Source: Psychroflexus torquis ATCC 700755 (GTDB lineage: Bacteria; Bacteroidota; Bacteroidia; Flavobacteriales; Flavobacteriaceae). Taken from it: a stretch of DNA of 64,000 nucleotides. This document shows positions 8,160 through 17,800 of the stretch, one piece after another. The notes below the pieces were generated by a model. The model did not search any database, was not told the origin of the DNA, and worked only from the letters and a program-made list of their open reading frames with translations. Positions within the stretch are counted from its first letter, which is position 1. The number at the start of each line of letters is the position of its first letter. Where the stretch lies: positions 3,782,001 through 3,846,000 of the forward strand of contig NC_018721.1 of NCBI RefSeq assembly GCF_000153485.2. Direction: 5' to 3'. Both the position numbers and the translations under genes were made by a program.

Positions 8160-8993
8160 ATGAATTGGACTACTGCTAAAAAGTATACAGATATTACTTA
8201 TAAAAAATCTAATGGTGTCGCAAGGATAGCTTTTAACAGGCCAGACGTGAGGAATGCTTTTCGTCCTAAAACGGTTAATGAACTTTTTGATGCTTTTTTA
8301 GATGCCAGGGAAGACACTAGTATTGGCGTGGTTTTATTTACGGGTGAAGGCCCATCTTCTAAAGATGGTAAATATGCATTTTGCAGTGGAGGAGATCAAA
8401 ATGCAAGAGGTCACCAAGGCTATGTAGATGACGATGGTACGCCAAGGCTCAATATCCTTGAAGTACAAAGATTAATTCGCTTTATGCCTAAAGTAGTCAT
8501 TGCCGTTGTGCCAGGCTGGGCTGTTGGTGGGGGTCACTCTTTACATGTAGTTTGTGATTTGACGCTGGCGAGTAAAGAGCATGCTATATTTAAACAAACC
8601 GATGCAGATGTAACGAGTTTTGATGGCGGATATGGTTCTGCTTATCTTGCTAAAATGGTAGGTCAAAAGAAAGCTAGAGAAATATTTTTCCTAGGCAGAA
8701 ACTACAGTGCACAAGACGCTTTTGAAATGGGAATGGTGAATGCGGTGATTCCTCATGAAGAATTAGAGTCTACAGCTTATGATTGGGCTCAAGAAATACT
8801 TGAAAAATCTCCAACCTCTATCAAAATGCTAAAATTTGCATTTAATGCTACAGATGATGGTATGGTTGGACAACAAGTTTTTGCAGGAGAGGCTACTAGG
8901 TTAGCCTACATGACAGAAGAAGCAAAAGAGGGGAGGGATGCCTTTTTAGAAAAAAGAAAACCAAACTTTAAAAATATCAAATGGTTTTCATAA
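8160..8993 (+). CDS. menB: 1,4-dihydroxy-2-naphthoyl-CoA synthase
   Basis: MenB is a crotonase-fold enzyme that closes the ring of o-succinylbenzoyl-CoA in menaquinone biosynthesis. The 277-residue length fits. Family-specific sequence is plain: FCSGGDQNARG, the oxyanion-hole region GWAVGGGHSLH, TSFDGGYGSAY and the C-terminal KRKPNFKNIKWFS. These separate it from generic enoyl-CoA hydratases. Menaquinone is the usual respiratory quinone in Flavobacteriaceae. No other men genes are in the window. It starts 10 bp after the cysteine dioxygenase gene and may be read through from it; the two have no known metabolic link. Confidence 0.95.
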   Translation: MNWTTAKKYTDITYKKSNGVARIAFNRPDVRNAFRPKTVNELFDAFLDAREDTSIGVVLFTGEGPSSKDGKYAFCSGGDQNARGHQGYVDDDGTPRLNILEVQRLIRFMPKVVIAVVPGWAVGGGHSLHVVCDLTLASKEHAIFKQTDADVTSFDGGYGSAYLAKMVGQKKAREIFFLGRNYSAQDAFEMGMVNAVIPHEELESTAYDWAQEILEKSPTSIKMLKFAFNATDDGMVGQQVFAGEATRLAYMTEEAKEGRDAFLEKRKPNFKNIKWFS

Positions 8994-9033
8994 ATTAAAC
9001 AGTATTAATTGATAATCAATAACTCATACATCT

Positions 9034-9615
9034 ATGCCAATTCTAACCGAACAAGAGCTTCAAGAAATTGTTAATAAAGAAACTGAAGCGAAAACCAAAA
9101 TTGAAGAGAGGAATTTAGCTATAATTGAGCTCGCCGAAGAAAAGAAAAACCTAAAATCACAGCGAAGTGGGTTTTTGGCTTCTACTGTTATCTTGGCAAT
9201 ACTTTTTTTAGCACTTCTTTTTACTGTTAATTTTCAACCGGATTTATTAAATTTGAACTCTGGTATTCAGCTTGAAGAAGGCGAACAGATTGTTGAAATT
9301 TCATCCATAGAAAATTATGAAAATAGAATTATAGATTTAGAATCTCAAGTATCTATGTCTACAAGTCCCTTAGATCTTAATGAATTCTATGCGGTTCAAT
9401 TAGGTGCTTTCAAGAAATTCAACGTCAAATTGTCGTCAGATGATTATAGTATAGTTCATAATGCTAATTTTAGAGATTTTAATTTGTTCACTTTAGGAGT
9501 GTATCAAACTGAAGTCGAAGCCGAAAAACTTAGACAAATAGTAACAAAACTCGATTTTCAAGATGCCTTTGTAGGTTACTATAAAAATGGAGAGCGAGTA
9601 AAATCCAATTATTGA
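9034..9615 (+). CDS. Membrane protein with coiled N-terminus and SPOR-like C-terminus
   Basis: This 193-residue protein has a charged, probably coiled-coil N-terminus (residues 1-45, rich in Glu and Lys) and one transmembrane helix (about 48-68, LASTVILAILFLALLF). The C-terminal region begins with the phrase FYAVQLGAF and continues with a second half-repeat, LFTLGVYQTEVEAEKLRQ. That pattern resembles SPOR domains, which bind denuded peptidoglycan glycan strands. The N-terminus should be cytoplasmic and the SPOR-like part periplasmic. It is followed after 4 bp by two PH-domain membrane proteins, so the three probably form one unit. The SPOR assignment rests on the half-repeat pattern only. Confidence 0.55.
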   Translation: MPILTEQELQEIVNKETEAKTKIEERNLAIIELAEEKKNLKSQRSGFLASTVILAILFLALLFTVNFQPDLLNLNSGIQLEEGEQIVEISSIENYENRIIDLESQVSMSTSPLDLNEFYAVQLGAFKKFNVKLSSDDYSIVHNANFRDFNLFTLGVYQTEVEAEKLRQIVTKLDFQDAFVGYYKNGERVKSNY

Positions 9616-9619
9616 TTAT

Positions 9620-10135
9620 ATGAATTTTGAAAATTTAGAAGTGCATCTTGATGAGTTACCAGATTTTAAATCTGTTGAGCTTAATTTAGTTCAAAAACGA
9701 TATAAGAGACTGATCTGGATAAATGAGGGGCTTGTCTTTATCTTGCTTTTTGCGTTACCGATTGTAGCTTTCTTTATTGAACCTGTTCCTCTATGGATCC
9801 CTATTGTGGTCTTATGCATCTTAAGCCTTGTTTTAGCGATAAGAGCAACTGAGATTGAAAAAGGTTTCCCCTTGAGGTTATTTGGAATAAGACAATACGA
9901 TATTATTTACCAATCTGGCTTCTTTTATTTTACAGAGACTGTGATTCCTTATAATAGAATACAGCACGTAGAGATCAAACAGGGTCCGCTTTCTCGATTT
10001 TACAACTTGTATTCTTTAAGACTGTATACTGCCGGCGCTTCTTCGGGAGACTTAATTATAGATGGGTTGGATAAAGAGACCGCTCAAAAATTAAAGGCTA
10101 AAGTTCTGGCTAAAACCACTATTATAGATGAGTAA
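9620..10135 (+). CDS. Bacterial PH domain (bPH2) membrane protein, YdbS-like
   Basis: The 171-residue protein has two closely spaced hydrophobic segments (about residues 35-75) followed by a bacterial PH-like domain (about 90-165). That domain contains YQSGFFYFTETVIPYNRIQHVEI, quoted in part, then GPLSRFYNLYSLRLYTAG, the characteristic bPH2 pattern of B. subtilis YdbS-like proteins. YdbS and YdbT are encoded as a pair in many bacteria; the same pairing is seen here, with the next gene overlapping by 8 bp. The molecular role of the pair is not settled in the family as far as I know. The SPOR-like protein lies directly upstream. Confidence 0.75.
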   Translation: MNFENLEVHLDELPDFKSVELNLVQKRYKRLIWINEGLVFILLFALPIVAFFIEPVPLWIPIVVLCILSLVLAIRATEIEKGFPLRLFGIRQYDIIYQSGFFYFTETVIPYNRIQHVEIKQGPLSRFYNLYSLRLYTAGASSGDLIIDGLDKETAQKLKAKVLAKTTIIDE

Positions 10136-11663
10136 TATAGACTTCTCAATTCCTAGATTACAATCCTTTAATGGTATTTTCCTTATCTTTTTTACAGACC
10201 TGATAAAGCGAGTCCGTCAAAATATTTATATTTTGGCAATTCCCTTCTTCAAGAAAAACTTAATACAAGATTACGGTACTTATATTATTATAGGAGCAAT
10301 TTTATTTGTTGTTCTTCAATTTGTCTTCTCGTATCTATCCTATAAAAAGTTTAAATTTTCTATTCAAGAAGATGCTTTTCATTTAGATCAAGGAGTCATA
10401 AAATTAAGTCATGTTGAAATTCCTTTTGAGAGAATTCAAAATATCAATCTTCAACAGAATTTTTTGCAACAGATTTTAAATGTAGTGGGTTTTGAAATTG
10501 AAACAGCTGGCGAAGGAACTGCCGAAATTAAAATTAAAGCCTTAGACAAAGATTTTGCTCAATCTTTAAAAGATAAACTCATTAAAGAAAAAGAGCTGAG
10601 AGGAGATGATGAACTGCAAATTTTGGAGGATGAAAGTGCTTTGGATTCTAAACTAGATGAACATTCCAAAAGGGTCGAAGAGCCTTCATTGCTCTTTAAA
10701 TTGAATTTCAATACTTTACTAAAGGTAGGTATTAGTTCCAATCTTTTTAAGGGAGTTGGCTTATTACTTGCATTTTTAGCTTATGCCTATAACTTCGTCC
10801 GGGATTTCTTAACTCAAATCTATGATCTCAATCTTGAGGAAGATTTTAAAAATAGAATTCCTGAAACTCTAACATTTATTTCAATTTTAATTATTGGTGT
10901 TATATTCATTGGTTTTTTTATCACGGTAATGACTACGGTCTTAAAATATTATGATTTAAAAATTACCAAAAACCAAGAAAATTTTGAGGTGGAGTATGGT
11001 CTCTTTAAAAAAATCAATAAAGTCATAAAAAAAGTAAAAACCCAAATTTTTGAGATAAGGACAAATCCAATAAAGAAGCTGTTTAAAATAAAGAGCATAT
11101 ACGTGAGCCAAGCAGCTTCCAATCAACTTTCTGAAAAGCAAAAAATAGGAATTGTTGGAGTTTCTAAGCTAAATTTGGATACGCTTTTTAGATCTTTGTT
11201 TAATGTAGATCTGTCGGAGCAAGTGTACAGCGTTTGTAGATCACAAGCCAGACTTTTTTTTAGATATTTTTACCAAAGTTTGGCTATTATAATAATCCTT
11301 TCGCTATTAGCTTATGCTTTCTATTTTAATTGGGTAAGTGGAATTGGTATTTTTCTCCTACTGCTTATATTTATTTCTCTCTCTATTTTAAAAGTGAAAA
11401 AAAGCAGTATAGGAATAAATCCAACTTTTATAAATGTAAGGAATGGTTCTATTGAAACAATTCACAAACTTATTGAAATTCACAAGTTACAATCGGTTAA
11501 GCTTAGAAGAAATATTTTTCAGCAGTATAATGGTCACGCCGATTTAATTTTGGAAACAGCTTCAGGCTCTCTTAATATAGAATATTTAAAAGTGGAGGAG
11601 GCTAGAAAGATTTTGAATTATTTAATATATAAGGTGGAATCAACTCATAAAGATTGGATTTAA
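10128..11663 (+). CDS. Bacterial PH domain membrane protein, YdbT-like
   Basis: At 511 residues this matches YdbT-like proteins that carry several bPH2 domains between pairs of transmembrane helices. Repeated modules are visible: HLDQGVIKLSHVEIPFERIQ at about residues 85-105 followed by QNFLQQILNVVGFEIETAG, a second module near 285-330 with FEVEYGLFKKINKVIKK, and a third near 430-490. Hydrophobic helix pairs occur near residues 48-70, 200-215, 235-260 and 380-420. It overlaps the YdbS-like gene by 8 bp. Its 3' end overlaps the convergent PAS gene by 4 bp. Function is unknown beyond membrane location. Confidence 0.72.
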   Translation: MSNIDFSIPRLQSFNGIFLIFFTDLIKRVRQNIYILAIPFFKKNLIQDYGTYIIIGAILFVVLQFVFSYLSYKKFKFSIQEDAFHLDQGVIKLSHVEIPFERIQNINLQQNFLQQILNVVGFEIETAGEGTAEIKIKALDKDFAQSLKDKLIKEKELRGDDELQILEDESALDSKLDEHSKRVEEPSLLFKLNFNTLLKVGISSNLFKGVGLLLAFLAYAYNFVRDFLTQIYDLNLEEDFKNRIPETLTFISILIIGVIFIGFFITVMTTVLKYYDLKITKNQENFEVEYGLFKKINKVIKKVKTQIFEIRTNPIKKLFKIKSIYVSQAASNQLSEKQKIGIVGVSKLNLDTLFRSLFNVDLSEQVYSVCRSQARLFFRYFYQSLAIIIILSLLAYAFYFNWVSGIGIFLLLLIFISLSILKVKKSSIGINPTFINVRNGSIETIHKLIEIHKLQSVKLRRNIFQQYNGHADLILETASGSLNIEYLKVEEARKILNYLIYKVESTHKDWI

Positions 11664-12142
11664 TTAAGCAAGGCCTCATTTTCAAGTGCTATGTAGTGCT
11701 TCACTTTATGGTTTGAGTTATGAACAGGGTAAATCTTTATCTCACACATATATTCACTTCCATCTTTTCTATAATTTACCATTGAAGTTTGGCAAAAGGA
11801 ATCTGTTGCTAACTGAGCTCTGATTTGATCTAAGGCTACTCTTGACGTTTTTTCACCTTGTAAAATCCTAGGGCTTTTATCTTTAAGAAAAGCTAAACTA
11901 TAACCAGTCATATCTTTGAATCCGTCATTAACCCAAATAATTTTCTGATTATCATCAGTAATTATTATGGCTTTATATTCAGTATTAAAAAGGGTTTCCT
12001 CTATTTGGAAATCCCATTTGAATTTATTTTGGAATTCTACTAACCTTTCAATATCTTTCTTTTTCTTAAGTGACTTTAAGAAATTAAAAACATGTACAGA
12101 ATAAATATCCCATGATAATAACGGTCCTCTCTTCATCTTCAA
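11660..12142 (-). CDS. PAS domain protein, LOV-like but lacking the photoactive cysteine
   Basis: This is a single-domain 160-residue protein with a PAS/PAC fold from about residue 50 to the end. Landmarks are ITDDNQKIIWVNDGF, MTGYS, RILQGEKTS and NYRKDGSEY. The 88-96 segment aligns with the LOV signature GRNCRFLQG but reads DKSPRILQG, so Pro91 occupies the position of the flavin-binding Cys and Ser90 replaces the Asn. The later Asn123 in NYRKDG is kept. There is no kinase, cyclase or DNA-binding output domain, so it would act, if at all, through protein contacts. A flavin-free or non-covalent sensor is possible. It is convergent with the YdbT-like gene, overlapping by 4 bp. Confidence 0.75.
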   Translation of the reverse strand: MKMKRGPLLSWDIYSVHVFNFLKSLKKKKDIERLVEFQNKFKWDFQIEETLFNTEYKAIIITDDNQKIIWVNDGFKDMTGYSLAFLKDKSPRILQGEKTSRVALDQIRAQLATDSFCQTSMVNYRKDGSEYMCEIKIYPVHNSNHKVKHYIALENEALLN

Positions 12143-12277
12143 AAATTTATTAATTATTTCATAAAAAACAAAGTTAACTTTTAATAAAATAAAGCTGTGC
12201 TCGATAATCGTTATTTAAAACATAAAATACCCTAACGATACAAGAAAGTCAAGGTATTTTATATAAACATAAGTTTA

Positions 12278-14689
12278 CTATTTCAATTTGGGATAATCAC
12301 TAGGCTTAAATTCATTCATAATAGCATAGATTTTTTCAAAAACATCTTCAGTAGAAGGTTTTGAAAAATAATCACCATCGGTACCATAGGCTGGCCTGTG
12401 AGCCTTAGCCGTAAGGGTTTGAGGTTTGCTGTCCAAAAACCTATATCCATCTTGTACATCTATGATCTGTTGTAAGATATAAGCTGAAGCACCACCTGGA
12501 ACATCCTCATCTACAACTAATAGTCTATTCGTATTCTCTAAACTTTTAACGATATCATGGTTAAGGTCAAAAGGAACAAGGGATTGGCAATCAATTATTT
12601 CTATGTTAATATCAACATCTTCTAGTTCTTTAGCAGCTTGCTCTATGATTCTCAATGTAGAACCATAAGAGACAACCGTAATATCTCTCCCCTTGCGAAT
12701 GGTTTCTACTTCACCAACCGGAGTCTTAAATTCTCCAAAATTATTAGGTCTCTTTTCTTTAAGTCTGTAACCATTTAAACACTCTACAATGAGTGCCGGT
12801 TCATCGCTATCCAACATCGTGTTATAGAACCCAGCAGCTTTAGTCATATTTCTAGGAACTAACACATTTATTCCACGTATAAGATTTAAAATCCCACCCA
12901 TAGGTGATCCAGAATGCCATATACCCTCTAGCCTATGTCCACGTGTTCTTACAATAAGTGGTGATTTTTGTTTTCCTTTACTTCTATAAGCTGTAGTCGC
13001 TAAATCATCACTCATGATCTGTAATGCATATAGCAAATAGTCTAAATATTGAATTTCTGCAATAGGACGTAAGCCTCTTAACGACATTCCAATACCTTGT
13101 CCTAAAATAGTGGCTTCACGTATTCCTGTATCTGCAACTCTTAATTCTCCATATTTCTCTTGTAAGCCTTCAAGCCCTTGATTGACATCCCCAATTTCTC
13201 CTGAATCTTCTCCGAAGATTAGAGTTTCTGGACGTGTTTCAAAAATCTTATCAAAATTATCTCGTAAAATAATTCTAGCATCAACTTCCTTTGCATCGTC
13301 TGCATAGGTAGGTTCTATAGATTCAATTTGAGTAGCTCTACCTTTATATTCACTCCATAAATGGCTGCTATAGTCAGGTTGTGTTCGCTCAACAAAATCA
13401 TCCATCCATTGGATTAATTGAGTCTTAGCACTAGTCTCTTCTCTTCTCACATAGCGTAAAGCTTTTCTCGCAGAGGCAAGGACTACAGATTTTAATGGCT
13501 CATCATTATTTTTTAATTCTTCAACTAAAGACATGACGGAACTTTTGTTTTCTGTAGAGTTGGCAAGATTTGTCAACAAACTGATAACGGTCTTATTCTC
13601 AGATTTTGCTGTTTTACCAAAGGCAGTCCATGCGTCTTGCTTTCCTTTTCTAACGTCTTTTTTAATTGATTTTTCTAAGTCGATTAACTCTTCGTCTATT
13701 GCGAATCCGTTAGAAATTATCCATTCTCTCATTTTCAGATTACAATCGTGTTCTTTTTCCCATTGTAACCGATCTTCACTCTTATAACGTTCATGAGATC
13801 CTGAAGTCGAGTGACCTTGGGGTTGAGTGACTTCTACAACATGAATTAAAACAGGAACATGCTGCTCTCTAGCTATTTTTTCAGCCTTTTGATAGGCTTC
13901 AATTAAAGCTGGATAATCCCAACCTTTAACAACGAGTATTTCGTACCCATTGGTATCTTTTTCTTTTTGAAAACCTTTAAGGATTTCAGAAATATTTTCT
14001 TTGGTAGTTTGTTTTCTAGCATGTACAGAAATCCCATAATCATCATCCCATACGTTTATAACCATAGGAACTTGCATCACACCAGCGGCATTGAAAGTTT
14101 CCCAAAACAGACCTTCACTTGTGCTTGCATTTCCAATAGTTCCCCAAGCGATTTCATTTCCGTCTATTGAAAACTGATCTGAGTTTTGAATGCCCTTTAC
14201 ATGCCTGTAAATTTTGGAAGCCTGTGCAAGGCCAAGTAGTCTTGGCATTTGGCCAGCAGTAGGAGAGATATCTGCACTTGAATTTTTTTGCTCAGTAAGG
14301 TTTTTCCAGCTACCGTCTTCGTTTAAACTGTGTGTCATAAAATGACCACCCATTTGGCGACCACCAGACATAGGTTCATCACTAAGATTTGTATTAGCAT
14401 ATAAACCTGCAAAAAACTGTTGTATTGATAATTGACCAATAGCCATCATAAAGGTTTGATCTCTATAGTAGCCTGAACGGAAATCACCGTTTTTGAAGCA
14501 TTTTGCCCAAGCGAGTTGAGGGATTTCTTTACCATCCCCAAATATTCCAAACTTAGCCTTACCTGTCAATACCTCACGTCTTCCCAACAAACTGCACTCA
14601 CGACTAGTGACGGCCATTTTATAATCTTCTAATACTTCTTTCTTGAAATCTTCAAAAGAAATATCTTCTTTTTGAATTTTATCTTGCAT
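12278..14689 (-). CDS. Alpha-ketoacid dehydrogenase E1, fused alpha and beta subunits
   Basis: The 803-residue protein joins an E1-alpha half (to about residue 370) to an E1-beta half (from about residue 460). The alpha part has GYYRDQTFMMAIG and the thiamine diphosphate region WGTIGNASTSEG; the beta part begins ARIILRDNFDKIF and has EDSGEIGDVNQG, QYLDYLLYALQ and DEDVPGGASAY. Fused E1 proteins of this length are a Bacteroidota form usually annotated as branched-chain 2-oxoacid dehydrogenase; they decarboxylate 2-oxoacids and acylate the E2 lipoyl group. In the cofactor motif, usually GDG, this protein reads GNA. E2 and E3 genes are not in the window. The substrate range is inferred from family. 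Confidence 0.87.
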   Translation of the reverse strand: MQDKIQKEDISFEDFKKEVLEDYKMAVTSRECSLLGRREVLTGKAKFGIFGDGKEIPQLAWAKCFKNGDFRSGYYRDQTFMMAIGQLSIQQFFAGLYANTNLSDEPMSGGRQMGGHFMTHSLNEDGSWKNLTEQKNSSADISPTAGQMPRLLGLAQASKIYRHVKGIQNSDQFSIDGNEIAWGTIGNASTSEGLFWETFNAAGVMQVPMVINVWDDDYGISVHARKQTTKENISEILKGFQKEKDTNGYEILVVKGWDYPALIEAYQKAEKIAREQHVPVLIHVVEVTQPQGHSTSGSHERYKSEDRLQWEKEHDCNLKMREWIISNGFAIDEELIDLEKSIKKDVRKGKQDAWTAFGKTAKSENKTVISLLTNLANSTENKSSVMSLVEELKNNDEPLKSVVLASARKALRYVRREETSAKTQLIQWMDDFVERTQPDYSSHLWSEYKGRATQIESIEPTYADDAKEVDARIILRDNFDKIFETRPETLIFGEDSGEIGDVNQGLEGLQEKYGELRVADTGIREATILGQGIGMSLRGLRPIAEIQYLDYLLYALQIMSDDLATTAYRSKGKQKSPLIVRTRGHRLEGIWHSGSPMGGILNLIRGINVLVPRNMTKAAGFYNTMLDSDEPALIVECLNGYRLKEKRPNNFGEFKTPVGEVETIRKGRDITVVSYGSTLRIIEQAAKELEDVDINIEIIDCQSLVPFDLNHDIVKSLENTNRLLVVDEDVPGGASAYILQQIIDVQDGYRFLDSKPQTLTAKAHRPAYGTDGDYFSKPSTEDVFEKIYAIMNEFKPSDYPKLK

Positions 14690-14898
14690 TATATATATTT
14701 TTGACTCTTGCGAAGATACTAATTTTCAATGATAAAAGCTATTCTATTCTTGATGCTATATTCCATTTTTCAGAATTTTAGACAAAAATTCTGACATTAA
14801 TTCAAAATATAATCGATTTAATGTCGAAAATGCAATAATACGTTAATAAATACTTTGTATTTTAAAGGAAACCCCAAACACGAGTTATAGGTTAAAAT

Positions 14899-17800
14899 TT
14901 AGCTAATGACTTCCAGTTGACTATAGCCTTGTGTGTTTCTATTCAGCACAATTTGAGTTTGGATACGTTCTTTTAAGGCATTTACATGACTTATAATACC
15001 GATGGTTTTATTGCTTTCTGCCTGTAAGCGTTCTAAAGTGTCTAGTGTGAGATCCAAAGTCTCTGGATCTAGAGTACCAAAACCTTCGTCTATAAATAGG
15101 CTATTGATTTCTACATTTTTTGAAGCTAAGTCAGACAAACCTAGCGCTAAGGCTAAACTCATCAAAAATGTTTCTCCGCCAGATAAGGTCTTTACAGAGC
15201 GTCGAAGTCCGCCCATGTGATTATCGATCACGTACAATTGATTTTTATCCTCACCAGCTATAAATCTATCGAGTTCATACCGATCATTGAGTTGATTCAG
15301 CCGCTTATTACCCAACAAAATAAGGCGTTGTAAACTCAAGTCTTGTGCAAATTTATTGAACTCTGTTCCTGTAGCATCTCCTATAAGTCTGTTCAAGACC
15401 TCCCATTTTTTATTTGCTTTTTGCACTTCAATAATCGAGTCTTGAATGGTTTTATATTCGGTTAAATTCTCTTTTTGATTGTTTAAAACTCGTTTAATGT
15501 CCTCGAGTTTTTCTCTTGTGGAATTTAAAGTTACTTTGATATTATCAATAGCGATTTCAGTCTTGTCTTTTTCTGTAAAGTGAACGAACTCTAAGCTTTT
15601 TAGCTGGTTTTCTAATCCCTCGAGTTTTTCTTCTTTAACCTTTATGTTTTTGACAATATCACTTTTTCTAAGAAGTAATTCATTATAATTTGAAGATTTC
15701 ATCCTGGAAGCATTGGCTTCGGCGATATTAGCAAAGCCTTTACCTTCTAGCATTGATTTTAAACCTTGTTGAAGTTGACTTAGGTTATTATTAAGGACAG
15801 CTTTATCACTAGTTTGCTTGTCTAGAGAGGATGAAACTGACTTTAATTCTGTATGTAATTGATTCCATGATTTTGTATAACTCGTCACTAATCTACCCAA
15901 ATCATCACCTTTGTAAAGGCTTTTCATTTTTTCACTGATGCTCTTTCCTTCTTTTTGAATATCAAGGAGTTCTTCTAAAATTGAGATTGAACTTTGCAAG
16001 GCTTTTAGTTCAACTTTGTATTGTTTAAAGGCCTTGTAATTTTCTATAGTTTGTCTGGTTTTTTGTTCCAGATTAGCATAACTCTCCCCTTCATTGAGTG
16101 AGTTTAACTCTTTGAATTTTAAATCGAATTCTTCTTGATTTAAAGAGCGTTTAGAGTGTAGCTCGTTAGCCTCTTTATTAAGATCTTCAATTTGTTTTAC
16201 AAGAGAGGAAAATTCAGCGTTTAAGTGTTGTAAATCTCTAGAGAGCTGTTTGGCTATTTCCTTAGCTTTAGCAATTGTTTTGTCAAGATCTGAAATAACT
16301 TCCGGTAAATGTTCAGAATAAGGGTGATCTATAGCTCCACAGACAGGGCAAGGCTCGTCCTTTTGAAGCTTTTGCCTAAGATCTTCCACTTCTAATCTTA
16401 AATTTTGATTCTCTTTTTTAGTTTGAAGATGATCCAATTCTTTTTCAGCAGTTTTGAATTTACTTTCCTTTAGCTTGATTTGCTCAGGATACTCACTTTT
16501 CTTTTTATGGAGTATAGAACGTTTATTTTCCAATCTAAGAAGTTGATCACCTAAATCTTTAAGGATCCTACTTTCATGAGCAGCCTCCTTAAGAGTATCT
16601 CGAAGATGTTCTTGTTCTTGGATGCGCTTCTCTAGATTTTCGACATCCTTTAATTCTTTTTCAAGATTTTGGATTTGCTCAGAGCTTATTTCCGATTTGC
16701 GAGTTAGTTCTCCAATAAAACTGTCCAATTCTTGTTTTTGAAATTTCAAATCTAAGCCTTCAAGTTCCTTGTTAAGAAGCTGCTTTTTTGCAGAAAAGTC
16801 ATGTAATTTCGAACTCCTTCTCGTGTTAAGTTCAGTGTGGGTTTCTTGCAATTTTTCCAATTCCGATTCAACAGCTTGTGGCTCTACTTTTGTTTTTAAT
16901 AGATCTTCTGTTTTTTGGTGAAGGCTGTTAATATTAGAATTGATTTTGGTAATTTCTTCTTGTTCTCTGGTTATCGAAGCTTTTAGGCGGTCTCCATCTT
17001 TTTGGAGACTGTTGAATTCTTGCAGTTCGTCTTCAAACTCCAATGTCTTTTGATGTTGTTCTAATTTGTGTTGGTTTTCATTATCAAAGCTTTGCTTATG
17101 GTCCAACAAAGTTTTAAGATCAGTTTTCACTACATTTTCTTCGGAACTTAACTTCTCTTTTAATGTGAGTTGATCCAAATCCTTTTGGTATTCAGAAAGC
17201 TTTTTGCGTTCTATAGTTTCTTTTTCCTTTAGCTGATTTAGATTCTCCTTAAAATCGCTTTCCGTTTCTTTTGAAATTAGTTTGTCTTGAAGATTATCTA
17301 AAATGGTTTTTTGAGTGAGTATTTTAGATTTTAAACTCATGTATTTTTCATACACCTTCTTACCGATGCTTCTATAGATGGAAGTATTTGTGATTTTTTC
17401 TAAAAGCTCACTTCGTTCTTTTTCATTGGACTGTAATAAAGTTGCAAAATCTCCTTGAGACAGTAATACGGATTTTACAAATTGATCGTAAGACAAACCT
17501 ATTAAGCGCTCTACCTCGGCGAGGACTTCTGTTTTTTTCTCGCTGAAAGATATTTCAGTAGCGACATTCCAGAGGTCCATTTCACATTCTCTCAGCTTAT
17601 TATTTCTATTGGTGGAGATAGACCAAGTTGCTTCGTAAGTCCCTAAATTACAGGAAAACTTAACCTTAGCATAGGCTTCCTTTTGGTACTTTGTCAAGAT
17701 ACTGCCGTCTTGTTCGATTTTACTTTTAGTCACACTAGAGATTCTGGGCGTACGCCCGTATAACCCTAGACATATGGCGTCCAGTAAGCTGCTTTTCCCA

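Noticed and set aside
8160..8993. Generic enoyl-CoA hydratase assignment for the crotonase gene after cysteine dioxygenase
   Set aside because: SGGDQ, TSFDGGYGSA and the KPNFKNIKWF ending are MenB-specific.
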